Source of the DNA: Pseudomonas sp. UBA5706
Lineage (GTDB): Bacteria > Pseudomonadota > Gammaproteobacteria > Pseudomonadales > Pseudomonadaceae
Direction: 5' to 3'
Length of the DNA: 64,000 bases
Assembly: GCF_002419965.1 (NCBI RefSeq)
Contig: NZ_DIHC01000019.1
Location: forward strand, 4,391-68,390
The notes beneath the pieces were generated by a model. The model was not told the DNA's origin, searched no databases, and saw only the letters and a program-made list of their open reading frames with translations. This document shows, one piece after another, positions 43,852-53,010 of the stretch. Made by a program: the position numbers and the translations under genes. Within the stretch, counting starts at the first letter, position 1. Each line of letters starts with the position of its first letter.

Positions 43852-46800
43852 CTAAAGTGCAGGCACCTCATGCAGAAGGGCTTCCAGCGCCTGGCGCAGC
43901 GTGCTGATCGAGGTGTCCAGCGCCTGCCATGCGCTGGCCAGCGTGCCGGCAGGCTGTGCGCGTATCTCGCTGTCCAGTTGCGCGCAGGCCCTGGCCAGCG
44001 GAACGGCATCGATCAGGCAGGCCACGCCCTTGAGCCGATGAAGACTGGCGCTTACGGTTTTGCAGTCATGCTTAGCGATGGCCGATTCGAGCAGTTGCCG
44101 CTCCTGGTGCAGGTTTTTCCACAGCTCGGCGAGCATGTTTTGAATCTGCGCCTCGTTGGCCTGAGTCATGCGATACAGAGCCTGAATATCGAACGGTGGC
44201 GCTGCAGGCGATGCCGCCGACACGACCTCTTCGAGCGTTTGCGCCAATTGCGTCAGTGACACCGGCTTGACGAGCAAGGCGTTCATGCCCGCCTCTTCGC
44301 AGCGCGTGCGTTCCTGATGCCAGGCATTGGCCGTGCAGCCGATGATCGGCTGCTCGTCGCTTCCTTCCTGGCCTTCGATGGCTCGTAACGTTCGCGTCAG
44401 TTCGCAACCGTCCGTGTCCGGCATGTTGCAGTCGGTGATCAGCGCATCGAAATGGCCATTGCGCCATGCCTCCAGTGCTGCCGCGCCGCTGTCGACGACG
44501 GTGACTCGATGCCCCAGCAACTGCAGTTGCCCGGCCAGCACCAGGCGGTTGGCCGACAGATCGTCGGCTACCAGGATGTGCAACGGCGTTTCGGCAGGCC
44601 GAGGTCGATCCGGCTGTTGTGGCACGCTCGGCGAAAGGTGCGCAGCCGTCACGGGTAACTCGATCGCGACACACGTGCCCTCGCCCACCGCGCTGTCGAG
44701 GGTGATCTGCCCCCCCATCAACGTCACCAGTTGCTTGCAGATGCTCAGCCCCAGCCCGGTGCCGCCGAACTGCCCGGCGGTCTGCTTATCGGCCTGGACA
44801 AATGGCTGAAACAAACGCGCCTGTTGTTCGGCGCTCATACCGACTCCGCTGTCGACCACCTTGATAGCCAACCCCGGCGACGTATGCCCGCCGGTCCCGC
44901 TGCTCACATGAATGGAGACCGCGCCCTCGGTGGTGAACTTCAGCGCATTGCCGATCAGGTTGTGCAGGATCTGCCGCAGGCGTAGCGGGTCGATCCAGTA
45001 CGCCTCTGCAACCTGCGCATCCGTCTGCAGCGTAAACTTCAGGCCGCGCTCCCGGGCCTGCGCCTCGAACAGCTGATAAACCCCATCCAGCAGCGGGCGC
45101 AAGGACGTGACTTGTGGCGAAAGCTGCAGTTGCCCGGACTCGATCTTGGCCAGGTCAAGGCTTTCGCCGATCAGCCCCACCAATTCACTTGCCGAACGAT
45201 GCGCAACCTCCAGCCTCTCGGAGGGCGCCTGACCGCGCAGTCGGGCGTGTTCACGTTCTAGTTCCAGCAAGCCGACTATGGCGGCCATGGGCGTGCGGAT
45301 GTCGTGACTCATGTTGGCCAGGAACGCACTCTTGGCGCGATTCGCCTGGTCGGCCTGCTGTTGGGCCAGGGTCAGCTCACGCTCTAGCCGTTTGCGCTCG
45401 GTGATGTCGATCCAGCCACCGAGCAGCCCTTGCAGCTCCCCGTCAGCGCTGTGGAACGGCACGGTCCATTGCCAGGCTTCGATAGGACGACCGCAAAGCA
45501 CCATGCTGCGGTCGGCAAAGACCGGCTCCTGGGTCTGTATCAGGGACATGTAGTCGCCGTGCATGCGCTCGGCGATTTCACGTGGAATAAGGTCGACATC
45601 GATAAGCCGTCGGCCGTTCATCTGTTCATAACTGATGCCGAAGCTTTCCTCATAGCTGCGGTTGCACGAGACCAGCCGCCCTTGCAGATCGCGAACGTAA
45701 ATCGGATTGGGAATGCCATCGAGCAATGCCCGCTTGAACGCCAACTGATCGCTGAGCTGAGCCTCGGCGCGCAGGCGGTGATTGATCTGCAACTTGAGTC
45801 GACTGCTCCAGAGGAGCGATACCAACCCCACCAGCAGCGCCAGCGCCATCAACCAATACACCCAGGCCGGAATGCGCTGCAGGAACGTCGGCTGCGCCGT
45901 GATCCCGCCCAGCCACTTCATGCGGATGGCTCGCATCTCTGCCACCGGAAACTCATCCAGCGCCTTATTCAAGATGCTCAGCAATTCAGGCTCGGTCTTG
46001 ATCACCGCAAACCGATCTGGCGACCATTTACCCTCCACGCTGCGCCCGACCTTCAAGTCGCCCTGCGCAGCAATCCAGGCTCCTGCTTCGTTCTGGATGG
46101 TCGCCTCGGCCTGCCCTGCTTCCACCAGTCGCCGGGCGTCAGCGTAGGTGGGCACAAGTCGCAATTGCACCTCGGGGTAACGTGTGCGGATGAACTCCAG
46201 CAACGCGTGTCGCGCCGGCATGGCCAGCACTTTGCCGGACATCTCGGCCAGACTCACTGGTGAACGGTTGTCCGCACGGATCACGTAGACCCAGCTGTTG
46301 CCGCCGTAGGCGTAGCTGAAATCCAGAATCGATCTGCGCTCGGGCGTTTCGGCGAGGGTGGTGTTCATGTCGGCCGCCCCTGCGGCCAACGTGTCCAGCG
46401 CCGCCTGCGTGGAAGGCATGACCTGATGCACGAACTTGAGGCCGGTCATGCGCGAAATGCGGTTGAGAATATCGATGTTAAGCCCACGCCAGTGGCCGCT
46501 GGCGTCCTGATAGATGTAGGGAGGATGCAGAGTGGATGCGACCATGACCTGGGAGTGCCTGCTCACCCACTGTCGCTCGGTCGCACTGAGCCGGATCCGC
46601 TGTCCCTCGACATCGGCACCCAGGCCAACTGTCCAGCGGCCCTGGATTTCCCGGCTGACCGAATCGTCCAGATCACCCAATGCCCGGTTGAGCAGCGCCA
46701 ACAGCCTCGTGTCATCCTTGCGCGTGGCAAAAGCAAAGCCCCCGGAGGGTAATAGGCTTTCGAAGCGGATCTGCAAACCCAAATAGGGCCGCAATGCGTT

Positions 46801-47484
46801 GTAGGAGCGCGCAATTACTTCGTTGCCGACGAAGGCATCGACATCCCCTTGCGCCAAAGCTTCCATGGCGCTGAACAGCGTGGGTGCCAATACGATCTCG
46901 CTGTCTGGATAGACACGGTGCACGACATCAGCATCGGCATAGCCATCGAGCAGGGCTATGCGCTTGCCCGACAGTGATGTCGATAGACTCTGGTCGTCGC
47001 CGCGCCCCACCACCACCGACCTGTCCGACAGGTAATCGCGGGTGAATCCCAGCCCTGATGCCCCGCGTTCATAGCCACTGGCACTGCTCAAAAGGTCGAC
47101 CTCGCCCGAGAGCAACGCCGCAACCGCCTGCTCGCGCTTGGCGAAGCCGGAGACCCGTACCGGAATGTCCAGCTTGGCGCTGATCAGGCTCAGGTAATCA
47201 GCACTCAGGCCCTGGTAGCGATTGCGATCGCTGGTGATGTCGATGGGTTCGTAATCAGAAATCGAGATGCCGACCCGAAGCCGCCTGTGCCCATCTAGCC
47301 ACTGACGATCATCAGCGTCCAGGGGTAATGCTTCCTGGCTGAGAAAAGGCGCACCCAGGACAAACGGCAGATTCTCCGCCCCATGGCCCGTTCGGTTCCA
47401 GAGACACGCCAGCAGCACCAGTGTGCACAGCATGTATCGAAGGATTCTGGTCTGGACGGGCACTCCTTGCATGTCCATGTTCAT
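43852..47484 (-). CDS. BvgS/RocS-type hybrid sensor histidine kinase
   Basis: About 1210 residues. In order: signal or anchor segment (about 15-30); two periplasmic solute-binding (SBP_bac_3, Venus flytrap) domains, about 70-290 and 310-530; one membrane segment near 543-562 (WVYWLMALALLVGLVSLLW); a PAS domain about 585-700; a kinase domain with His about 727 in NMSHDIRTPMAAIVG; HATPase LHNLIGNALKFT and FGGTGLGLSICKQL; a receiver (HILVADDLSANR, acceptor in ALITDCNMPDTDG); and a C-terminal Hpt (LHRLKGVACLIDA). This full phosphorelay matches BvgS and RocS1. ATG 47484 follows AGGTGG; GTG 47499 is possible. Confidence 0.92.
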   Translation of the reverse strand: MNMDMQGVPVQTRILRYMLCTLVLLACLWNRTGHGAENLPFVLGAPFLSQEALPLDADDRQWLDGHRRLRVGISISDYEPIDITSDRNRYQGLSADYLSLISAKLDIPVRVSGFAKREQAVAALLSGEVDLLSSASGYERGASGLGFTRDYLSDRSVVVGRGDDQSLSTSLSGKRIALLDGYADADVVHRVYPDSEIVLAPTLFSAMEALAQGDVDAFVGNEVIARSYNALRPYLGLQIRFESLLPSGGFAFATRKDDTRLLALLNRALGDLDDSVSREIQGRWTVGLGADVEGQRIRLSATERQWVSRHSQVMVASTLHPPYIYQDASGHWRGLNIDILNRISRMTGLKFVHQVMPSTQAALDTLAAGAADMNTTLAETPERRSILDFSYAYGGNSWVYVIRADNRSPVSLAEMSGKVLAMPARHALLEFIRTRYPEVQLRLVPTYADARRLVEAGQAEATIQNEAGAWIAAQGDLKVGRSVEGKWSPDRFAVIKTEPELLSILNKALDEFPVAEMRAIRMKWLGGITAQPTFLQRIPAWVYWLMALALLVGLVSLLWSSRLKLQINHRLRAEAQLSDQLAFKRALLDGIPNPIYVRDLQGRLVSCNRSYEESFGISYEQMNGRRLIDVDLIPREIAERMHGDYMSLIQTQEPVFADRSMVLCGRPIEAWQWTVPFHSADGELQGLLGGWIDITERKRLERELTLAQQQADQANRAKSAFLANMSHDIRTPMAAIVGLLELEREHARLRGQAPSERLEVAHRSASELVGLIGESLDLAKIESGQLQLSPQVTSLRPLLDGVYQLFEAQARERGLKFTLQTDAQVAEAYWIDPLRLRQILHNLIGNALKFTTEGAVSIHVSSGTGGHTSPGLAIKVVDSGVGMSAEQQARLFQPFVQADKQTAGQFGGTGLGLSICKQLVTLMGGQITLDSAVGEGTCVAIELPVTAAHLSPSVPQQPDRPRPAETPLHILVADDLSANRLVLAGQLQLLGHRVTVVDSGAAALEAWRNGHFDALITDCNMPDTDGCELTRTLRAIEGQEGSDEQPIIGCTANAWHQERTRCEEAGMNALLVKPVSLTQLAQTLEEVVSAASPAAPPFDIQALYRMTQANEAQIQNMLAELWKNLHQERQLLESAIAKHDCKTVSASLHRLKGVACLIDAVPLARACAQLDSEIRAQPAGTLASAWQALDTSISTLRQALEALLHEVPAL

Positions 47485-47547
47485 GTGTTCTACCGCCACC
47501 TGTTTGTCCGCGAAAATCAGAAATATCGCGCAAGTGTGGCACGCATG

Positions 47548-47576
47548 AACACAAAGGCCCGCCGGGGGGCGGGCCT
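47548..47576 (-). terminator. Terminator after thrC
   Basis: Minus strand AGGCCCGCC, loop CCCC, GGCGGGCCT then TTGTGTTC, beginning 24 bp after the thrC stop. The T tract is short but the 9-bp GC stem is strong. It separates thrC from the kinase gene. Confidence 0.8.
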
Positions 47577-47599
47577 AAAGTTGTTACACGGCGATACTG

Positions 47600-49009
47600 T
47601 CAGAGCGGCTTGCCTCGATTACCGTGCTGGCTAACGAAAGCCTGCACCGCTTTCAGGTCATTTGGCAAAACGGTGCAACGCTCGTCTCGCTCGAACAAAT
47701 CAGACAAATGTGCAGGTAATTCCAGCGCTTTTCCTACACCGGCTTTTAGCACCGCTTCCGGAAACTTGACCGGGTGCGCGGTGCCCAGGATGACCATCGG
47801 CGTGTCCAGGCTGCGACGGCAGTCACGGGCTGCCTTGACGCCAATGGCGGTATGCGGGTCAAGCACCTCGCCGGTGCTGGCGAAGACTTGGGCAATAGTT
47901 TCGCAGGTCTGTTCATCGCTCACCGCCAGGGAGTCGAACAGCTTGCGGGTTTCGGTCCAGCGGTCTTGCTCGACGCTGAAACCGCCGCCCTGCCTGAAGC
48001 TGTCCATCAATCCGGCGATCGCTGCACCGTTGCGACCATGCATGTCGAACAACAGGCGTTCGAAGTTCGACGACACCATGATGTCCATGGACGGCGACAA
48101 CGTGGCGTGCAGGGTTTCCTTGACATACTGATTGCCGCTCATGAAGCGGTGCAGGATGTCGTTGCGATTGGTTGCGACGATCAGTTGGCTGATCGGCAGG
48201 CCCATGTTGCGCGCCAGGTAACCGGCAAAAATGTCGCCGAAGTTGCCGGTCGGCACCGAGAACGCAACCGAACGCGCAGGCCCGCCCAGCTGAAGCGCGG
48301 CGTGGAAGTAGTAGACGATCTGGGCCATGATCCGCGCCCAGTTGATCGAGTTCACCGCAACCAGGCGCGTCCCTTTCAGGAAGCTCTGGTCGGCGAAGCT
48401 GTTCTTGACCATTTCCTGGCAGTCGTCGAAGTTGCCTTCGATAGCGATGTTATGGATGTTGTCGCCCAAGAGGGTTGTCATCTGGCGGCGCTGAACGTCC
48501 GACACGCGATTGTTCGGGTGCAGGATAAAGATGTCGACGTTTTCGCACCGACGGCAGCCCTCAATGGCTGCCGAGCCGGTATCGCCGGACGTCGCGCCAA
48601 CGATCACCACGCGCTCGCCGCGTTTTTCCAGCACGTAGTCCAGCAGACGACCCAGCAACTGCAAGGCAAAGTCCTTGAACGCCAGGGTCGGGCCGTGGAA
48701 AAGCTCCAGCACCCACTCATTGCCGTTCAACTGGCGCAGCGGCGCGACAGCGCTGTGAGCGAACACGCCGTACGTCTCTTCGAGAATCTTCTTGAAGTCA
48801 GCATCCGGGATGCTGCCGGCGACGAACGGGCGCATCACCCGGAACGCCAGCTCGTGATAAGGCAGGCCAGCCCAGGAAGCGATCTCTTCCTGAGTGAAAC
48901 GTGGCAGGTTCTCCGGAACGTACAGCCCGCCATCGGTGGCAAGGCCGGCCAGCAGCACGTCTTCGAAATTCAGGGCCGGGGCCTGGCCGCGAGTACTGAT
49001 ATAGCGCAT
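47600..49009 (-). CDS. thrC: Threonine synthase
   Basis: A 469-residue PLP enzyme converting O-phospho-L-homoserine to L-threonine. The N-terminus MRYISTRGQAPALNFEDVLLAGLATDGGLYVPE is characteristic. The PLP lysine lies in GPTLAFKDFALQLLG, with VVGATSGDTGSAAIEG (written VIVGATSGDTGSA) as the phosphate loop. It is downstream of hom on the same strand with a gap of about 150 bp, the usual Pseudomonas hom-thrC pair. Confidence 0.96.
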   Translation of the reverse strand: MRYISTRGQAPALNFEDVLLAGLATDGGLYVPENLPRFTQEEIASWAGLPYHELAFRVMRPFVAGSIPDADFKKILEETYGVFAHSAVAPLRQLNGNEWVLELFHGPTLAFKDFALQLLGRLLDYVLEKRGERVVIVGATSGDTGSAAIEGCRRCENVDIFILHPNNRVSDVQRRQMTTLLGDNIHNIAIEGNFDDCQEMVKNSFADQSFLKGTRLVAVNSINWARIMAQIVYYFHAALQLGGPARSVAFSVPTGNFGDIFAGYLARNMGLPISQLIVATNRNDILHRFMSGNQYVKETLHATLSPSMDIMVSSNFERLLFDMHGRNGAAIAGLMDSFRQGGGFSVEQDRWTETRKLFDSLAVSDEQTCETIAQVFASTGEVLDPHTAIGVKAARDCRRSLDTPMVILGTAHPVKFPEAVLKAGVGKALELPAHLSDLFERDERCTVLPNDLKAVQAFVSQHGNRGKPL

Positions 49010-49157
49010 TTTTCAAACCTTCGATTCGAGCGGCAAGCCTGGAGCTACAAGCGACAAGTCAAAGCGATCCAGCTTTTGCCTGCCGCCGCAGCGTGAAGCT
49101 CGCCGCGATGTGGTTTTGCGTTGACTTGCAACGTGCCGCTTGAGGCGGCCTGTGCAG

Positions 49158-50462
49158 TTAATTCAGGTGTTCGACGCGAATACGAACCACAGGGCCCGCC
49201 ACATCGTGCAAGGCTTCCAGCGCCTGAATGGCGTCGTTCATGCGTTGCTCGATCACACGATGGGTCAGCAGGATCATCGGCACCAGACCATCCTGCTCCT
49301 CGACTTCCTTCTGCATGATCGATTCGATATTGATGCCGCGCTCGGACAGAATGCTCGCCACCTGTGCCAGCACGCCGGGGTGATCCTTGGCCTGGATGCG
49401 CAGGTAGTACGCACTTTCGCATTCCTGAATCGGCAGGATTGGGTGCGCCGACAGCGAGTCCGGCTGGAATGCCAGATGCGGAACACGGTTTTCCGGGTCG
49501 GTGGTCAGGGCACGGACGACATCGACCAGATCGGCGACAACGGAAGAGGCGGTCGGCTCCATGCCGGCGCCCGCGCCATAAAACAGGGTAGAGCCTGCAG
49601 CGTCGCCGTTGACCATGACCGCGTTCATCACGCCATTGACGTTGGCAATCAGGCGGTCGGATGGGATCAGCGTCGGGTGCACGCGCAATTCGATGCCGGC
49701 CGATGTGCTGCGCGCAACGCCCAGGTGCTTGATGCGATAACCCAACGCTTCGGCGTAATTGACGTCGGCGGTGGTCAGTTTGGTGATGCCCTCGGTGTAG
49801 GCCTTGTCGAACTGTAGCGGTATACCGAAGGCGATCGATGCCAGAATGGTCAGCTTGTGCGCAGCGTCGATGCCTTCGACGTCGAAAGTTGGATCGGCTT
49901 CTGCATAACCCAGTGCCTGCGCTTGAGCCAGGACGTCAGGGAAGGTACGGCCCTTCTCGCGCATTTCGGTCAGGATGAAATTACCGGTGCCATTGATGAT
50001 CCCGGCTACCCAGTTGATACGGTTGGCAGCCAGGCCCTCGCGAATCGCCTTGATCACCGGGATACCACCGGCCACCGCGGCTTCGAAGGCCACGATGACG
50101 CCCTTTTCGCGGGCCTTGGCGAAGATTTCATTGCCATGAACGGCGATCAGCGCCTTGTTGGCAGTGACCACGTGCTTGCCGTTTTCGATGGCCTTGAGCA
50201 CCAGTTCGCGAGCGACGGTGTAGCCGCCGATCAGCTCGATAACGATGTCGATTTCAGGGTTGCTGGCCACCTCGAAAACATCGGTGGTGGTTGGGGTACC
50301 GGTAATCTGGCAGTGGGGGTTTGGTCTACGCACGGCAATTTGCGCCACTTCGATTCCACGCCCGGCACGGCGGGCAATTTCCTCGGCGTTACGCTTTAGC
50401 ACATTGAAGGTACCGCCACCGACAGTACCCAGCCCACAGATGCCTACTTTGACCGGTTTCAC
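49158..50462 (-). CDS. hom: Homoserine dehydrogenase
   Basis: A 434-residue enzyme reducing aspartate semialdehyde to homoserine for threonine and methionine synthesis. NAD(P) loop VGICGLGTVGGGTFNVL, then the AAVAGGIPVIKAIREGL catalytic core, and a C-terminal ACT domain (YYLRIQAKDHPGVLAQVASIL) for feedback control by threonine. The start is GTG 50462, with GGGGAG six bases before it. The frame is open further upstream, but that sequence is not conserved-looking and contains the hairpin described next. Confidence 0.95.
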   Translation of the reverse strand: MKPVKVGICGLGTVGGGTFNVLKRNAEEIARRAGRGIEVAQIAVRRPNPHCQITGTPTTTDVFEVASNPEIDIVIELIGGYTVARELVLKAIENGKHVVTANKALIAVHGNEIFAKAREKGVIVAFEAAVAGGIPVIKAIREGLAANRINWVAGIINGTGNFILTEMREKGRTFPDVLAQAQALGYAEADPTFDVEGIDAAHKLTILASIAFGIPLQFDKAYTEGITKLTTADVNYAEALGYRIKHLGVARSTSAGIELRVHPTLIPSDRLIANVNGVMNAVMVNGDAAGSTLFYGAGAGMEPTASSVVADLVDVVRALTTDPENRVPHLAFQPDSLSAHPILPIQECESAYYLRIQAKDHPGVLAQVASILSERGINIESIMQKEVEEQDGLVPMILLTHRVIEQRMNDAIQALEALHDVAGPVVRIRVEHLN

Positions 50463-50475
50463 TATGAACTCCCCA

Positions 50476-50502
50476 TAAAACGGCCGACGCGAGGCCGGCC
50501 GT
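50476..50502 (-). terminator. Hairpin between dsbC and hom
   Basis: Minus strand ACGGCCG, loop GCCTCGCGT without its ends, CGGCCGT then TTTATG, about 100 bp after the dsbC stop and 12 bp before the hom ribosome-binding site. It could end the dsbC transcript or attenuate readthrough into hom. The T tract is short. Confidence 0.5.
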
Positions 50503-50597
50503 GAAAACAACCGCAGTGGATGCGGCTCGCTATTGATGAAGCACCGACAGCCGTGGCGCCTCAACGCTCGTCGCAGGCAAGGCCGCGATGAGCAAAA

Positions 50598-51338
50598 TTA
50601 CTTGGCGCCGAGTGCCAGTTTGGCAACTTGCGGTGCCGGCTGGTAGCCCGGAATCACCTGACCGTCCGCCAGAACGATGGCAGGCGTGCCGTTCACACCG
50701 ATCGCCTGGCCGATCTGGAACTGTTTGGTGACCGGGTTCTCGCACTTGGGCGCCTTGATATTCTTGCCGTCGACCATCCGATCCATCGCGTCGCGACGAT
50801 CCTTGGAGCACCATACAGCCTGCAGTTGCTCATCGCCCGGCGAGCCCAGGCCCTGGCGCGGGAAGGCGACGTAACGCACTTCGATGCCGCGCTTGTTCAG
50901 CTCAGGCACTTCGCCGTGCAGCTTGTGGCAATACGGGCAGGTGGTGTCGGTGAAAACGGTGATGTGCGACTTGGTTTCGCCAATTGCCGGGTAGACCACC
51001 ATGTCTGCGGTCGGAATACCGTTGATGGTCTTGGAGATCGCCTGACGCTCGACTTTTTCGGTCAGGTTGACCGGCTTGCCGCCCTGGATCTGATAGAGGT
51101 TGCCCTGCATGACGAACTGGCCGTCAGCGCTGGCGTACAGCACACGACCGCCCTTGAGATTGACTTCGTACACACCATTGAGAGGACTGCTGGAGATGCT
51201 CTCGACGGGGATTTCAAGGTTCAGCGATTCCAGGGTCTTGCGAATGGCCTTGTCAGACGCCTCGTCGGCGTGGGCGAACAGGGTAAATGTGCTGGCCAGC
51301 GCTACGACGGCAGCACCGATAAAACGAGTCACGCGCAT
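50598..51338 (-). CDS. dsbC: Periplasmic disulfide isomerase DsbC
   Basis: A 246-residue protein. A signal peptide (FIGAAVVALASTFTLFAHA) is followed by the N-terminal dimerisation domain and a thioredoxin domain with active site TTCPYCHKLH (CPYC rather than the CGYC of E. coli DsbC). The cis-Pro loop is GVNGTPAIVL, and a second Cys pair (WCSKD, KCENP) is also seen. It rearranges wrong disulfides in exported proteins, kept reduced by DsbD. ATG 51338 follows GAGGAG. It is downstream of xerD, as in E. coli and other Pseudomonas. Confidence 0.93.
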   Translation of the reverse strand: MRVTRFIGAAVVALASTFTLFAHADEASDKAIRKTLESLNLEIPVESISSSPLNGVYEVNLKGGRVLYASADGQFVMQGNLYQIQGGKPVNLTEKVERQAISKTINGIPTADMVVYPAIGETKSHITVFTDTTCPYCHKLHGEVPELNKRGIEVRYVAFPRQGLGSPGDEQLQAVWCSKDRRDAMDRMVDGKNIKAPKCENPVTKQFQIGQAIGVNGTPAIVLADGQVIPGYQPAPQVAKLALGAK

Positions 51339-51508
51339 GAAAACTCCTCGAGCGGTGGGCAGGTGGGCGTGATTGAAAACGGGGGGGACGCGTGCGTACC
51401 GGGAGGTTTTCGACGCTCCAATCTGCGAAACCGGCAAAGCCTATCACATAAGGCCGGCAAGGCCGACGCCGACTGATGGAAGACTCGTCGTAAATTACGA
51501 CTGCCGGC

Positions 51509-52405
51509 TTAGCCGCGCGGGTGATGTTTTGCGTGCAGATCCTGCAGGCGGGCCCGGGCGATGTGGGTATAAATCTGCGTTGTGGACAGATCACTGTGGC
51601 CCAGCAGCATCTGCACCACCCGAAGATCGGCACCATGGTTGAGCAGGTGCGTGGCGAATGCATGGCGCAATGTGTGCGGCGACAGGGACTTGCCGATGCC
51701 GGCAACCTTGGCCTGGAGCTTGATCCGGTGCCAGAACGTCTGGCGGGTCATCTGCTCACCCCGCAAGCTGGGGAAGAGCACATCGCTGGGACGGCCATTG
51801 AGCAATTCCTGACGAGCGTCGCGCATGTAGCGTTCGACCCAGACGATGGCTTCTTCACCCATGGGCACCAGCCGCTCCTTGCTGCCCTTGCCCATCACCC
51901 GCAGTACGCCTTGCCGCAGGTTAACCTGCTCAAGCGTCAGACTGATCAGCTCCGTCACCCGCAGGCCGCAGGCGTACAGCACTTCGAGCATGGCCCGGTC
52001 CCGTTGGCCGATGGCTTCACTTAAATCCGGCGCCGCCAGGAGCGCGTCGACATCGGCCTCTGACAGCGATTTGGGCAGCGGCTTGCCCAGTTGCGGCATG
52101 TCGACCTGCAGCGTGGGGTCGACGGCGATCAGCTTTTCCCGAAGCAAGTAACGATAAAAGCCGCGCACCCCGGACAGGAACCTGGCTGATGAGCGAGCCT
52201 TGTAGCCGTTGTCCACGCGCCAGGCCAGATGATCGAAAATCACCTCGCGCCCGACATCCATCAGCTCGATTCCCCGCTCCTGCAGCCAGCCATTGAACAA
52301 CGCCAGGTCGCTGCGATATGAATCGCGAGTGTTATCCGACAACCCCTTTTCCAGCCATAAGGCGTCAAGGAAACGGTCGATCATGGGGTGATCAAGGGCG
52401 GCCAT
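51509..52405 (-). CDS. xerD: Site-specific tyrosine recombinase XerD
   Basis: A 298-residue recombinase that with XerC resolves chromosome dimers at dif. The N-terminal core-binding domain is MIDRFLDALWLEKGLSDNTRDSYRSDL. The catalytic residues are Arg in ACGLRVTEL, Lys in GKGSKERLVP, His-x-x-Arg in HTLRHAFATHLL, His in LGHSDLST and Tyr in IYTH. Start 52405 (MAALDHPMIDRF) gives the E. coli XerD length; 52441 is an alternative upstream ATG. This is the core Xer gene, not a phage integrase. Confidence 0.95.
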   Translation of the reverse strand: MAALDHPMIDRFLDALWLEKGLSDNTRDSYRSDLALFNGWLQERGIELMDVGREVIFDHLAWRVDNGYKARSSARFLSGVRGFYRYLLREKLIAVDPTLQVDMPQLGKPLPKSLSEADVDALLAAPDLSEAIGQRDRAMLEVLYACGLRVTELISLTLEQVNLRQGVLRVMGKGSKERLVPMGEEAIVWVERYMRDARQELLNGRPSDVLFPSLRGEQMTRQTFWHRIKLQAKVAGIGKSLSPHTLRHAFATHLLNHGADLRVVQMLLGHSDLSTTQIYTHIARARLQDLHAKHHPRG

Positions 52406-52568
52406 ATGAACGTTTGTTCCTTGGGTAGAGGATTGCGTCATGCATCTTACAGGCGATACCGCTGCCATGTAGCCAACTGGCCAGCCAGCGGTGGCGCTTT
52501 GAAGACTGCCGTGGTTTTTCGTCAGGCGTGCCGCCATGAAAGACCGAGGCATTGGCTGAATCGCAGGT

Positions 52569-52594
52569 ATAAAAAAAGCAGCCCGTAGGCTGCT
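52569..52594 (-). terminator. Terminator of the rpsP-rimM-trmD-rplS operon
   Basis: Minus strand AGCAGCC, loop TACG, GGCTGCT followed by a run of T, about 25 bp after the rplS stop. Confidence 0.92.
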
Positions 52595-52616
52595 TCTTTC
52601 TGCATGGGAGACTGGA

Positions 52617-52967
52617 TTAAACCAGTTTTTCCTTGATGCGAGCTGCTTTACCGGACAGGTCACGCAGGTAGTACAGTTTGGCCTTGCGAACGTCGCCGCG
52701 ACGTTTCACAGCCATGCTGTCGATTTGCGGGCTGTATGTCTGGAAAGTACGCTCAACGCCAACACCGTTGGAGATTTTACGAACAGTGAAAGCACTGTTC
52801 ACACCACGGTTACGCTTGGCAATTACCACGCCTTCGAACGCTTGCAGACGCGAACGGTCGCCTTCCTTCACTTTCACCTGAACGACAATGGTGTCGCCCG
52901 GGGCAAAGGGAGGGATCTCTTTGGTCATCTGCTCTGCTTCGAGTGCAAGAATGATTTTGTTAGTCAT
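52617..52967 (-). CDS. rplS: 50S ribosomal protein L19
   Basis: A 116-residue L19, at the 30S-50S interface. Typical sequence is PFAPGDTIVVQVKVKEGDRSRLQAFEGVVIAKRNRG and, at the C-terminus, KAKLYYLRDLSGKAARIKEKL. Last gene of the operon, 43 bp after trmD. Confidence 0.98.
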   Translation of the reverse strand: MTNKIILALEAEQMTKEIPPFAPGDTIVVQVKVKEGDRSRLQAFEGVVIAKRNRGVNSAFTVRKISNGVGVERTFQTYSPQIDSMAVKRRGDVRKAKLYYLRDLSGKAARIKEKLV

Positions 52968-53010
52968 GCTGTGCTCCTAAGGTAAATCAGTCGGATTTAC
53001 CATCGATACG

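Noticed and set aside
47774..49096. 440-residue open frame antisense to thrC
   Set aside because: Shadow frame opposite clear threonine synthase motifs.
51509..52405. Phage integrase or mobile-element boundary
   Set aside because: The tyrosine recombinase is core XerD by length and by its place next to dsbC; no attachment repeats or phage genes adjoin.
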